Of a stretch of DNA of 64,000 nucleotides, positions 20,527 to 33,222 are shown one piece after another (the stretch's first letter is position 1; each line of letters begins with the position of its first letter). The notes beneath the pieces were generated by a model. The model had not been told where the DNA came from. It ran no database searches and worked only from the letters and a program-made list of their open reading frames with translations. Source of the stretch: Oreohelix idahoensis (lineage: Eukaryota; Mollusca; Gastropoda; Stylommatophora; Oreohelicidae); assembly GCA_024509875.1 (NCBI GenBank), contig JAMPIV010000582.1:208501-272500 (forward strand). The letters are read 5' to 3'. The position numbers were made by a program, and so were the translations under genes.

Positions 20527-20911
20527 CAGGCATACTTCGGTTTATTGCGCTTCGCTTTATTGCGCTTCGAAGATATTGCTCTTTTTTCAAATTATTCATG
20601 TTTATTTATTAGAACGTGCCTTCTTCTTCCGACAGATTTTGGCTCTCCACCTGCAAAAAGATTAGGATTCACTGAAGGCTCAGATGATGAAGATTAGCAT
20701 TGTTTTAGCAATAAAGTATTTTTAATTTTACAGTACATTTTTTTAGACCTAGCGCTATTGTGCACTTAATAGGCATAATGTGAACATGATTTTAGGCTTT
20801 TATATGCACTGGGAAGACACACACAAAAATGGGTGTGACCCGCTTTATTGCGATATTCGCTTTATTGCGGTGGTCTGGAACCGAATCCGCAATGTCTCCG
20901 AGGTATGCCTG
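20527..20911 (+). mobile_element. Short Tigger-like (pogo/Tc1-mariner) transposon
   Basis: A 385-bp element flanked by TA dinucleotides (20525-20526 and 20912-20913). Its terminal inverted repeats begin CAGGCATACTTCGG on the left and, read inward, CAGGCATACCTCGGAGAC on the right. The motifs GCTTTATTGCG and CGCTTTATTGCG recur in the subterminal regions. Near 20638-20698 a short frame reads FGSPPAKRLRFTEGSDDED followed by a stop, which looks like the C-terminal tail of a transposase. It is therefore an internally deleted, non-autonomous copy. From memory both ends closely resemble the mammalian Tigger1 family. Confidence 0.82.
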
Positions 20912-20913
20912 TA

Positions 20914-21905
20914 TATGTATGTTTGGGTTGATATGTCGTAAAAGGAAGGCGAATTTGTTACTACAACTTACGAGATGGACTGAATATAGGGGCGGACTGA
21001 ACGGTTGGGCAATCTGGACAGTTTGACATCGTGGCATGGAAGGATGTCAACAACGGAATTGACACATTGTACTGGAGACAGGAAGTTGTGGAGAGACATG
21101 ATCTCTTACACCACTAGACATGGTACTTGAAGAAAAACAAGTTTAATCATATGGATATGGAAGAACCGCTCCGAGTTTTCAGGTCAGTCAGGAAATATCA
21201 GCATACATATTTTTAGCGTAACAAGTTTTTTTGTTGAAGGATTTTTTTAAAAAGATATTTGTTTTCAGTATCATTCCATGTTTAATAACTCCATTGGCCA
21301 CACTTCTGTTACCTGTTCGCCACATATGTTGGTTGGCAAACGAATTGCCCACCTCTGATTGGAGATGGGATGCATGTTAGGTTGAGCTAGAAGGTACAAG
21401 GTAGTGTGTGTGTGTATGTGTGTGTGTGAATGGCAAAGCGAAAGGACAGCAAGCTGTTTGCCAGTATGTGAGTTTACATGAGATAATTAGCTGAAAAATT
21501 GCATGTACCTGGGTGTGGGAGAGAATGCTTTTGCTTTGTGTGTGTGAGAGAGTTCTTGTGGGAGTAAGGAAGCAGGGAACCGTAACAGTGTTGTATTAAG
21601 ATCCGCAGACGATGGAAATAGTAAGTTCAAGTACCTCATACTTCTAAAATTAAAAGAAAAAAAACCGTTTTTGGAAACTAATGATTTAAAACAAAGATTT
21701 AAAACAAAAACATAAAAAAACAACAGACATGAGAAAATATGAACATATGGTCATCGGAAGAAGGTTAAAAAAACTCTAAAATTTAACGTTTATATTTGTC
21801 TTATTTCTTTCTTTCATTCTGAAATAATCTTTCATATTTTTGAAAATGCCAGCAAACCGCCTGCGAAAAACGTTTCTCGGTTATCTTTCCGCTCCTTATA
21901 GAGCA
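20914..21905. other. Unassigned stretch with short TG repeat
   Basis: Contains a short TG microsatellite at about 21402-21427. No gene recognised. Confidence 0.3.
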
Positions 21906-24349
21906 TGCTACTACTACTACAGCTGGTCCACCATACTACTACAGCTGGTCCACCATACTACTACAGCTGGTCCACCATGCTACTACAGCTGGTCCACCAT
22001 ACTACTACAGCTGGTCCACCATACTACTACAGCTGGTCCACCATACTACCACAGCTGGTCCACCATACGACTACAGCTGGCCCTCCACGCGACTACAGCT
22101 GGTCCACCATACTACTACAGCTGGTCCACCATGCTACTACAGCTAGTCCATCATGCTACTACAGCTGGTCCACCATGCTACTACAGCTGGTCCACCATGC
22201 TACTACAGCTGGTCCACCATGCTACTACAGCTGGTCCACCATGCTACTACAGCTGGTCCACCATACTACTACAGCTGGTCCACCATACTACTACAGCTGG
22301 TCCACCATGCTACTACAGCTGGTCCATCATACTACTACAGCTGGTCCACCATGCTTCTACAGCTGGTCCAACATGTTACTACAGCTGGTCCACCATGCTA
22401 CTACAGCTGGTGCACCATACTACTACAGCTGGTCCACCATACTACTACAGCTGGTCCACCACGCTACTACAGCTGGTCCACCATCCTACTATATCTGGTC
22501 CACCATTCTACTACTGCTGGTCCATCATACTACTACAGCTGGTCCACCATGCTACTACAGCTGGTCCACCATACTACTACAGCTGGTCCACCATACTACT
22601 ACAGCTGGTCCACCATACTACTACAGCTGGTCCACCATACTACTAGAGTTGGTCCACCATTGTACTACAGCTGGTCCACCATACTACTACAGCTGGTCCA
22701 CTATACTCCTACAGATGGTCCACCGTTCTACTACAGCTGGTCAACCATTGTACTACAGCTGATCAACCATTCTACTACAGCTGGTCAACCATGCTACTAC
22801 AGCTTGTCCACCATGCTACTACAGCTGGTCAACGATTGTACTACAGCTGTTCCACCATGCTACTACAGCTGGTCCACCATGCTACTACAGCTGGTTCACC
22901 ATGCTACAGCTGGTCCACCATTCTACTACAGCTGGTCCACCATACTACTACAGCTGGTCAACCATTGTACTACAGCTGTTCCACCATGCTACTACAGCTG
23001 GTCCACCATGCTACTACAGCTGGTCCACCATTCTACTACAGCTGGTCCACCTATAAACTGCAGCTGGTCAACCATTGAACTACATCTGTTCCACCATGCT
23101 ACTACAGCTGGTCCACCATGCTACTACAGCTGGTCCACCATACTACTACAGCTGGTCCACCATGCTACTACAGCTGGTCCAACATACGACTACAGCTGGT
23201 CCACCATGCTACTACAGCTGGTCCACCATGCTACTATAACTGGTCCACCATACTACTACAGCTGGTCCACCATACTACTACAGCTAGTCCACTATACTAC
23301 TACAGCTGGTCCACCATACTACTACAGCTGGTCCACCATACTACTACAGCTGGTCCACCATTCTACTGCAGCTGGTCCACCATTGTACTACATCTGTTCC
23401 ACCATGCTACTACAGCTGGTCCACCATACTACTACAGCTGGTCCACCATACTACTACAGCTGGTCCACCATGCTACTACAGCTGGTCCAACAATCTACTA
23501 CAGCTGGTCCACCATGCTACTACAGCTGGTCCACCAAGCTACTACAGCTGGTCCACCATACTACTACAGCTGGTCCACCATACTACTACAGCTTTTCCAC
23601 CATACTACTACAGCTGGTTCACCATACTACTGCAGCTGGTCCACCATACTACTACAGCTGGTCAACCATTCTACTGCAGCTGGTCAACCATTCTACTACA
23701 GCTGTTCCACCATGCTACTACAGTTGGTCCACCATGCTACTACAGCTGGTCCACCATGCTACTGCAACTGGTCCACCATGCTACTACAGCTGGTCCACCA
23801 TGCTACTACAGCTGGTCAACCATTGCACTACAGCTGTTCCACCATGCTACTACAGCTGGTCCACCATGCTACTACAGCTGGTGCACCATGCTACTACAGC
23901 TGGTCAACCATTGTACTACAGCTGTTCCACCATGCTACTACAGCTGGTCCACCATGCTACTACAGCTGGTCCACCATGCTACTACAGCTGGTCCACCATT
24001 CTACTACAGCTGGTCCACCATTCTACTGCAGCTGGTCAACCATTGTACTACATCTGTTCCACCATGCTACTACAGCTGGTCCACCATGCTACTACAGCTG
24101 GTCCACCATTCTACTACAGCTGGTCCACCTTTCTACTGCAGCTGGTCAACCATTGAACTACATCTGTTCCACCATGCTACTACAGCTGGTCCACCATGCT
24201 ACTACAGCTGGTCCACCATTCTACTTCAGCTGGTCCACCATTCTACTGCAGCTGGTCAACCATTGTACTACATCTGTTCCACCATGATACTACAGCTGGT
24301 CCACCATGCTACTACAGCTGGTGCACCATTCTACTACAGATGGTCCACA
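21906..24349 (+). repeat. 22-bp minisatellite, about 111 units
   Basis: Tandem copies of a 22-bp unit, CTACTACAGCTGGTCCACCA plus TR, fill 2.44 kb with few indels. Variant units substitute CATTG or CATTC for CATGC, GGTCAACC for GGTCCACC and TACATCTGTTCC for TACAGCTGGTCC. From about 24049 the variant TACATCTGTTCC recurs at 24049, 24159 and 24269, a 110-bp (five-unit) higher-order period. Because 22 is not a multiple of three and the unit has no stop on the plus strand, all three forward frames are open for hundreds of codons. These are not genes. Each canonical unit carries the palindrome CAGCTG. Confidence 0.97.
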
Positions 24350-25180
24350 TTGCAGGAGTGCTGCACCAAACAGTCACATACTCTTGTAGCAGTGTTTTTT
24401 TAAGCAATATTATAACACAGGTGCAAATAACAAGTTTACTTTAAACATCTATAAATCCGCAACATAAACTGTTCATCGTTTTTTTTCATCCGTGCTGAAT
24501 GCTGTGTTGCCAGTGCTAGCATCAAACCACGTTTCCTCAGAATGAATCATTACCATTTACCTTGTCCCCATCTAGTTTCTGTCCTATTGGGTCTGTTATG
24601 AGACAACGAAAGACTAGGATAATCGCTTCCTCATACAATTCAAACAGGAGACCACCAACAGATTGTGTATGAGGCTGGCAACATCTATATATAAAACTAA
24701 TTGCCACATAAACAGCTGCTGCAAGAGCACAAGAATGCTTGGTGAAGGTTCTATGTTAGCAGACCAGCTGCATTGGGGGCTCAATACACCATAAGGAGCA
24801 AAGAGGAAAATTGATGATGATGTGGGATTGCTGTTTATATTGTTAATTCCATATTATGCTTGTTTGCTCGATTATGTCTAGGATTAATAATTATATTGTC
24901 CACAAGGTTCAAATCAACCACCACAAGAACTCAGTAACAGTATTTTCAACGTTCCAACTCAACGATAAAAATATCGAGAAAACGAAAAGATCAGCCATAC
25001 TCTTGGTCATTCTATCTGACATGTGGCGTGCAATAGCCAACGCCACAGATGATGACTTACCTTGTCACATAGTTTATCGTTTTCAGTTATATATAACGTA
25101 TAATTTAAGGTTTCTGCGTTTCCCAGTTGAAAGCGAAAACAAAAATTCCTTTAACAGCCCACTGAAATAAAGACAAATAC
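24350..25180. other. Unassigned stretch
   Basis: About 830 bp with no confident gene, repeat or transposon end. Confidence 0.3.
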
Positions 25181-25181
25181 C

Positions 25182-25447
25182 TTGAGTCAATGTAAGGTAA
25201 AGGTATTCTGTAGCAGGTGCTGCCTTAGTGGAGGGAAGTGTTAGAGATATCACTTCACTAGTACCAGCTTCGAAAGGTTCGGGGTTATCAGGTTCCTTCC
25301 TCGCTACCTTTGCCATGCCTAACACAAGAGCAGAGTCAGGTATCCATTTACAGCTGGGTGGACTGTAGCGTGACGCCACAGTCTTTCAAACCTGGTACCT
25401 TTGCCGCGAGAAGCCAGAGCTTTAATCACTCCGCCAAATCTGAAGCT
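25182..25447 (-). mobile_element. tRNA-derived SINE, minus orientation
   Basis: On the minus strand the element begins with a degraded tRNA-like head (GGCGGAGTGATTAAAGC as box A, GGTTTGAAAG as box B). It continues with CCCAGCTGTAAATGGATACC and ends in a CCTTTACCTTA tail. The body matches the plus-strand copy at 25831-26090. Target-site duplications were not found. Confidence 0.65.
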
Positions 25448-25830
25448 CAAATTAGTTCTTAAGAAAGATTCGAACATCCAGGAATAAGAGATTTCTGTCG
25501 CTGACAAAATAATAGAACCAAACAGAAATGTCATGCAACCTGCTGTCTGCACAAATGTGATCTAATACAGAATGACAGACCCTTCCTGTCAGAAGATTCG
25601 AATTACACAGAAAACAGTATGACTCCGCAGAACTCATTTAAACACCTTATTGCTACCTGTCTAGCAGAAATTTTGCGCAGTTAAGTTGATCGTGCAGTAA
25701 CTAGACATGCTGAATCTTTTTTTTTTCTTTTTTTTTTTTTAAAGTAAATGAAGACAAATATATTCTCATCTATCTGTGATGGGTTATAATTAGGATATGT
25801 GGTGTCTATAGTTTTTTTTAGTTTTAGAAC

Positions 25831-26090
25831 GTCCGATTGACAGAGTGGTTAGACTGCTGGTCTCTCGCGGCTACGGTGCCCGGTTCGATTCACGGCATCA
25901 TCATGTTCCAGTCTACCCAGCTGTAAATGGGTGCCTGACTTTGATCTTGAGTTAGGGAAGGACAATGCAGCGAGGAAGGGAACTGGTCACCCCCCACCTT
26001 TCGATGCTGGACCTAGTGTAGTGAAGTCTCTAACACTTCAATCCCCTACGTCAGGATCTGCTATGGGCCTACCTTTATCTTTTTTTACCT
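25831..26090 (+). mobile_element. tRNA-derived SINE, plus orientation
   Basis: A tRNA-like head with box A (GAGTGGTTAGACTGCTGG) and box B (GGTTCGATTC) is followed by the body CCCAGCTGTAAATGGGTGCC and a pyrimidine-rich end with TTTACCTT. It is the same family as the inverted copy at 25182-25447. The head is degraded relative to a functional tRNA, so this is not a tRNA gene. Confidence 0.75.
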
Positions 26091-26500
26091 TCAATTTTTT
26101 TATATGTTATGTTCACTTGCCGCTTTTTCCTTATAGCATTGTTACTCCTGGGCCTGGCTAATTATTTTATACTATGGTAAATGACAATGTTATAACTATG
26201 TTCGTTTGTGTGTGTGTGTGTGTGTTTCCTTAGTCCTACAATGGTACATTTTTCAACAATTTTTGCTGTAATAAACAGGAAGGTTAGCAAGATGTGGTGA
26301 CAGCTTGGGGTCGTGGGTTAATATTTAATGTATTATTTATTTCACATTACTAATTTGTATTGCTTAATTTTTCTTCTTCTTCTTTAAGTACCATGCTGGC
26401 TGGAGTAGGCGATCCTGTCCTGTCTATAGTAATATTTGTCAATTCTATTGTTGATTTCTTTCTTACAAAGATGTCAATCTGTCCACTATCTTCTCTCTTC

Positions 26501-26510
<10 letters not shown>
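26091..26510. other. Unassigned stretch with short GT repeat
   Basis: A short GT run lies at about 26209-26224. No gene recognised. Confidence 0.3.

Positions 26511-26511
<1 letters not shown>

Positions 26512-26574
<63 letters not shown>
26512..26574 (+). repeat. CT microsatellite
   Basis: Pure CT dinucleotide run of about 60 bp. The long serine-leucine or arginine-glutamate frames across it are artefacts. Confidence 0.95.
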
Positions 26575-26579
<5 letters not shown>

Positions 26580-27189
26580 CAGTCTTTCCTGTTGTCACGA
26601 CACATTCCAGCTTATTTCTACTCATACCAACATAACATGCCCAAACAAGTGGATTGCTTCCTTCTTACATAAGCGACAAGAGTGTTTTGCTTGTTCACCT
26701 CTGTCTGGACATCCTCTTTGCTCTGTTAAGCTGTCCATAGTTTTTTTTTTTAAATATTCTTCTGTAAAACCACATCCCTGTGGTCTCTGGCACTTTTCCT
26801 ACTTCTTACTAATTGTGACAGTTCGTATGTTTTGATGATTGTCAGTTTCAGTGGCAACACAAAGTTTGTAAACAACGGAGAGCAATTTATGCTTGATATT
26901 GCTTGATAAATTGGGCGTGCTGTTGTGGGGTTAATTTTGTAATTGACTGTGGCTGTTGTGTAAGCAAATACTCACCGATTTTTTTAACAAATTTAGAATA
27001 CCAAATAAGACGAAGAAACACTTGGCAAAAACAATAAATGTTTGTTAAAATTCAACAGAAACCATTTTTTTCTCTTGTACAACAAATTTTAGACATGAAA
27101 TATTTCATCCTAAGTATGGTGAAAAACTTTAAATAGCTATATATACAAGCACAGTGATACCAAATTGCAGCAGTCTTAGCCATGTTGAT

Positions 27190-27353
27190 TTATTGATTGT
27201 ACGTAACTTCGTTCTCTAACAGATGATCATTAATTGTCATTAGTACCTCTGCCTTATCAATATCTAGTGTCTACACTATGGGTGCACTCGAAGCTAGTCT
27301 GTCAGCTCTCTCATTGCCGTGTACACCAGCATGACCAGGACAGTAGGTCCAAT
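27190..27353 (-). pseudogene. LINE RNase H C-terminal fragment
   Basis: On the minus strand from 27351 the translation reads WTYCPGHAGVHGNERADRLA. This is the diagnostic end motif of the RNase H domain found in jockey/I-type and related LINEs. It continues through one in-frame stop (SAPIV, stop, TLDIDKAEVLMTINDHLLENE) to a second stop near 27190. Only about 50 codons survive. It abuts the plus-strand LINE fragment starting near 27354, so the two elements form a head-on junction. Confidence 0.72.
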
Positions 27354-28538
27354 TTTTGCAAAGAACAGGTAGAGGCACTAGAGATCATTTATTCAACATG
27401 AGGATCATCATAGAGAAGTGTAGAGAATTCAACGTTGACCTACATACTTGTTTCATTGATTACACCAAAGCTTTCGATTGTGTACAACATCAGCAGTTAT
27501 GGGCTATTATGAAAAATATGGGATTTCCAAACCACCTTATACAACTCATCGCACTGCTGTACCAAGAACAACAGGCAGCCGTAAGAATAGAGGGGGAAAC
27601 ATCAGAATGGTTTGAAGTACAGAAAGGAGTAAGACAAGGCTGTACCCTTTCCCCTTACCTGTTTAACATTTATGCCGAGAATATCATGAGAAATGTAAGA
27701 GATGACCAAGAACACACAGAGTTTGACTCATTTAACATCGGCGGGTACCAGATCCCGGAAATCAGATATGCTGACGACACAGTCCTCCTATCGACCAACC
27801 CAGAAGGACTTGAACAATTACTTCTGTCCACCAAAAAAACACAGCGAGGCCCAGAATCTATACCTAAACACCAAGAAGACCAAAGTATTGACAACAGACA
27901 AAGTAAAGACCAAACCAGAAATTGAAATTGATAACGAAGAACTGGAAAGTGTTAATGAATTCGAATACTTAGGATCAATCATCAACAGCTCTGGCGACTG
28001 TGCAGTAGAAATTAAAAGAAGACTTGCAATTGCTTCACATAAACTAATACAGATGAAAAACCTATGGCAAGGCACAAGCAAAGAAACAAAGTTACAACTG
28101 ATCAGAGCATGTATATTCCCAGTAGCAACATACGGCTGCGAGACTTGGACACTCAATAAAACAGTTGCAAAAAAGATTACATCATTCGAAATGAAATGCT
28201 ACAGAAGGATGTTGAGAATACCCTGGACAGAAAAAAAGACCAACAGAGAAGTACTACACTCACTAAACGTACAGGAACATTGGCTCCTAAATACCATCGC
28301 AATAAGGAAGCTGAAATTTTTCGGTCATATAAAAAGACATAATAGCCTGGAAAAAACAGTGATGGAAGGCATGGTCCCTGGGAAAAGGGGAAGGGGTCGA
28401 CCTAGACGACGGTGGACCCAGGACATCACAGAGAGTCTGAACTTGTCTTTGGCTGATGCAGGTCGACTTGCCCAGAATCGTGATGCGTTCAGAGCAGCTG
28501 TAATGGAGACAACGTTCTGGAAAGAATACGTCACATGA
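27354..28538 (+). pseudogene. RTE-like LINE reverse transcriptase, 5'-truncated
   Basis: Two overlapping frames cover the C-terminal two thirds of a non-LTR reverse transcriptase. The first (27359-27925) contains GRGTRDHLFN, CFIDYTKAFDCV, VRQGCTLSPYLF and the catalytic YADD (IRYADDTVLL). The second (to 28538) contains EYLGSIINSSGDC, YGCETWTLNK, KLKFFGHIKRH and GKRGRGRPRRRW, typical of the region after RT. The frames are separated at an adenine run of seven at 27833-27839, a one-base change. The endonuclease is absent, so the copy is 5'-truncated as most LINE insertions are. Clade assignment to RTE rests on recalled motifs. Confidence 0.85.
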
Positions 28539-29179
28539 TGATGACAGTGATTATTGCTGCTGGAAATATGTTACAGCTACCGTTTACCTGGAAATCGTAA
28601 AATTAGATTTATTTTTCTTTCATTTGAGATGTTGTGCAATTAGTTCTTACTGCATACTATTTATACCTCTGTTATTATTAATTACTAACTGCTGGTACCT
28701 TATTATTTCAGTTAGTTTAGATGTGTCCATTGTTATTTTATTTCTTTTTTTCTTCACATTAAAAACAAAGCTAGCTGGGGCTTATACCTGACATACCCGT
28801 CACACCTTTGAGCGTGTTTTGATTCGCTCTCGTGTTAAGAAATCTTTCACCAGGATTAAATTTTGGTCTTTTTTTTTTAAGACCTGCTAAAGCAGCAGTG
28901 GCCACGTAATGCTGCAATGATCAAACACGACATGCCGCTCAGAGCCCAGGAAAGATTTCACAGTTGAAAGGAAAACTAATTTGGGGATTACAAATAGGGA
29001 ACTAGTAATCGATACACACAAACGTGATTTAAAATGATATTCGATTTTTATGTGTGTGAGTAAAGTTAACGTAGATAATAGGCAAAGGTTGCATTCACCT
29101 TTCATTTGGCGCGGCAAAGATGTTTGTTCATTTACTTTCTTTCTGTCTGTACATTTTCAAGAAGCTCTATGTTTTACTC
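28539..29179. other. LINE 3' flank and unassigned sequence
   Basis: Begins with a short GATGATGACAG tail typical of LINE ends. Nothing else recognised. Confidence 0.3.
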
Positions 29180-29986
<807 letters not shown>

Positions 29987-30014
29987 CCAAAAACACGTTT
30001 ACATGCACACGCAG

Positions 30015-30107
<93 letters not shown>
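29987..30107 (+). repeat. TA microsatellite with the same 34-bp anchor
   Basis: Anchor at 29987-30020 (ending ACATGCACACGCAGGTGTAT) followed by about 87 bp of TA. Compare 29180-29365. Confidence 0.85.
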
Positions 30108-30110
<3 letters not shown>

Positions 30111-30237
30111 TGTATACTTACGCTTATCGTGTTCAAATTAAGTTCTTTTGGGACGAACATTTTACCTGTTTATTGATCTTGTGATAAGCAATCAAAATAT
30201 ATAAATATCAACATCAGCCAACAGAAAAAACAATCAA

Positions 30238-31565
30238 GTGGACTAAACAGCTTGATGATCTAAATTTTGCCGACCACCTGGCTCTCTGTCCCACAACGGT
30301 ACTTGGATGCTAGACACATGCAAGTGTTTGATGAGAGGTCACAGCAAGTGGGTTTGAAAATGCACATGGGGAAAACAAAGATAATGAGAATAAATGCAGG
30401 AAGCGATAACAGCGTTGGACTGGAAGAAACATCATTACAAGATGTAGAATCATACATATTTGTTGCCAGTAATGTATACACTGTTACAGGGACAGGCAAG
30501 GATATCGAAATAAGAATACAAAAAGCGAAAGGAGCTTTCGTGTTATCGGGAAATATATTAAGATAAAAAGAAATCAAATCCAACACAAAATCAGAATCTT
30601 CAATTTAAGTTACGTCAGTCATGTGATATGGTTCTGAAACATGGAGAACAATAAAAACTACAACATAAAAGCTGCAGACGACTTTAATAAATGGAGGCTT
30701 GCGTAGAGAAGAAGGATTGAAGTGGTGTGACAAGATCGCTAATGGGGGAACAGATGACAAGAATCAGACATTGCCAGTGTAACAAGAGATGACAAGAATC
30801 AGACATTGCCAGTGTAACAAGAGATGACAAGAATCAGACATTGCCAGTGTAACAAGAGATGACAAGAATCAGACATTGCCAGTGTAACAAGAGATGACAA
30901 GAATCAGACATTGCCAGTGTAACAAGAGATGACAAGAATCAGACATTGCCAGTGTAACAAGAGATGACAAGAATCAGACATTGCCAGTGTAACAAGAGAT
31001 GACAAGAATCAGACATTGCCAGTGTAACAAGAGATGACAAGAATCAGACATTGCCAGTGTAACAAGAGATGACAAGAATCAGACATTGCCAGTGTAACAA
31101 GAGATGACAAGAATCAGACATTGCCAGTGTAACAAGAAATGACAAGAATCAGACATTGCCAGTGTAACAAGAGATGACAAGAATCAGACATTGCCAGTGT
31201 AACAAGAGATGACAAGAATCAGACATTGCCAGTGTAACAAGAGATGACAAGAATCAGACATTGCCAGTGTAACAAGAGATGACAATAATCAGACATTGCC
31301 AGTGTAACAAGAGAAGTAGACGCTGGAGATGGATAGGACAAGCATTGAGGAAACCTGCTGATATACTTACAAGGCAGTCCTTGTTCTGGAATCCCCAGGG
31401 TAAGAGAGGAACACGGAGACCAAGGAAATAAACGGTGAAGAGAACTGAAGACAGACGTGAAGGGGATGAAGTAGACAAGGACAGACCTTGAGCAGATGGC
31501 ACGGGACAGGAAGACGTGGTATAAGTTTGTTGAAGGCCTTTGCTCCTTGTGGAGCGGAAGTGTAA
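30238..31565 (+). pseudogene. RTE-like LINE relic interrupted by a 35-bp minisatellite
   Basis: Fragments in several frames match the C-terminal half of an RTE-type LINE protein in order. Before the array: QLDDLNFADHLALCP (the catalytic ADD is ADH here), QVGLKMHMGKTKIMRINAGS, LQDVESYIF, and a decayed YGSETWRT. After the array: RRWRWIGQALRKP (31315-31355), QSLFWNPQGKRGTRRPR and MARDRKTWYKFVEGLC, with stops near 31560. Between the two halves lies a 560-bp array of 16 units at 30751-31310. The LINE sequence enters the array as DKNQTLPV and leaves as RSRRWRWIG, which are neighbours in related proteins. The array therefore appears to have grown from a 35-bp piece of the LINE itself. Confidence 0.8.
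30751..31310 (+). repeat. 35-bp minisatellite, 16 units, inside a LINE
   Basis: Exactly 16 contiguous copies of a 35-bp unit starting GAGATGACAAGAATCAGACA and ending CCAGTGTAACAA. Only three units differ, by a single base each: the first starts CAG, one has AAAT for GAGAT-type sequence near 31136, and the last has AATAATC. Homogeneity this high means very recent expansion or strong concerted evolution. No spacers separate the units. Confidence 0.97.
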
Positions 31566-31831
31566 TAATGATGATGATAAAACAGTGAGTACATTCGAGC
31601 TTCGCGCATTTATTAATTCTAATTCCTCTTTTAATTGGAATTTTATTTTATTTACTTATGAAAATATATGATTGTGCAAAATCTATTCACAATAGAACAT
31701 TGTCTGTTGTGTGTGTTTTGAACATTTTCTTCTGGGCAATACTTTTAGCTATGAATGGTAAATAACATTGTTATTGGTTCTGGCTTTTGAAATTTACAGA
31801 GTTCAACGAAGAGATCGTGCATTTCCAAATA

Positions 31832-32237
31832 CAGTTGACATTCAAAAATCCGACAACCTCCGGACCTGAGGAGTGCCGGATTGTTGAAAATGCCGGATTT
31901 TTTGGGGTTATATATGCTGTATATATTTAACAGAAAATGACTACCTGTACAGTCCTTTAAAGAAAGAAAATTAAATGTTTACGTTTTACACCACTTCTTT
32001 TATTTGCTGAATCCATAATGGGGCTATACAGCAGCAAATAAATGATAAAATGAGAAGGAATGAGCAGGAATGCCTGTTAACACGTGCAAGCAAGACCCAA
32101 ACAGCTGCATCAAAACATAAACGGCTCCAGAAAACAGTGGCGCGCCAACGAGGTAAATTAAAAAATGCGCTCCGAAATCCATTCCGGAAAACTGAAGGAA
32201 CCGGATTATCGATGGCCGGATTTTTGAATGTCAACTG
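31832..32237 (+). mobile_element. Pogo/Tigger-like MITE
   Basis: 406 bp with terminal inverted repeats CAGTTGACATTCAAAAATCC on the left and the exact reverse complement at 32218-32237. A second subterminal GCCGGATT motif is present on both sides. The left end follows TA. The right flank is TTA, so the TA duplication is imperfect. No transposase frame is present, so this is a non-autonomous element. Confidence 0.78.
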
Positions 32238-32329
32238 TTATAATATCTTGTCATCATCTAGTGGCAAAGTATTCAAGTGGATACTCATGAAAGTAATATA
32301 TTCGATGACTACGTGTCTCTTATTTGGTC

Positions 32330-32475
32330 CAGTTTTGCGTTGGATGTACCACACAGAGAAGTCAACTGAAGACAAACATGAAGGTGATGAAGACGACATC
32401 AGAACACCTGGAGCTGATGGCACGAGACAGGAAGACTATTCTCCTTGGGGAATTGAAAGATGATGAATGAATGAA
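32330..32475 (+). pseudogene. Small RTE-like LINE 3' fragment
   Basis: The stretch with GAACACCTGGAGCTGATGGC and the frame ELMARDRKTILLGELKDDE parallels the 3' end of the LINE at 31430-31565 (EQMARDRKTWYKFVEGL). It is a second, shorter relic of the same LINE group. Confidence 0.5.
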
Positions 32476-33222
32476 TGTACCCCATCGTCTTGCAGCGGAA
32501 TGTTGCCGTAATACCGTATAAGCTCCTTTTTTACTGCTGAAGAATAAAATCATAACGTGTCAGGTAGGCAACGTCAGTCGTTCCGAAAAAAAACCTTATC
32601 ATTAAGACAATCTCACAGTGTGTAAATTACAAACCAAACATATAACACTTGGTCATTGTGATGCTGTAAACAAAAACATCTCTGCACATGAAGGAGGACA
32701 TATATAATAAACGATCCTCGAGTAATCTTAGTGACGACATGCAGCTGGAATTGATGGATATCGCCTGCACAGAAGAAGGGGAGTTAAATATCAGTGACAA
32801 AACTAAGATTACAATTGGCTACATATACTACTTTTATCTCAGTGTTAAATTTTAGGTCAGCTGCAACAAACAGGAATGAAACATTTTGAAACAAACTAGG
32901 GTCAATAAAATCCGAATGGTGGTTAAAAATAAAAACAAAAAAATTCTCAGTGTAAGATTTGTCTTGTTCTATTTTTGTAACTACACGATTTTCTCTATTG
33001 TTCAATATCTCAGAAAAACAGGCAGATATAAGTACGTACATGAATGCATGTATATTTACATACATACATACACACGCACCTGTATATTTGAACCCTTACA
33101 AACATAAATACGTACGTACAGGTGTATACAATGTTAGCATGTATATGCACAAAGATGTATCAACAAACATCTGTGGTTCGTACAGATATAACTTAAAAAT
33201 AATGTGATACTTGTTCACTTAC
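32476..33222. other. Unassigned stretch
   Basis: Contains TACATA-rich sequence with CACACGCACCTGTAT at about 33070, which resembles the microsatellite anchor at 29180. No gene recognised. Confidence 0.3.

Noticed and set aside
21840..24444. Long open frames of 268-667 codons in three forward frames
   Set aside because: They are generated by a stop-free 22-bp tandem repeat. The same sequence is open in all three frames and has no domain.
25831..26090. tRNA gene (box A and box B present)
   Set aside because: The head is degraded and is followed by a SINE body shared with other copies. The same reasoning applies at 36161 and 40751.
30751..31310. CRISPR-like direct repeat array
   Set aside because: The repeats are contiguous with no spacers, and the genome is eukaryotic. 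It is a minisatellite within a LINE.
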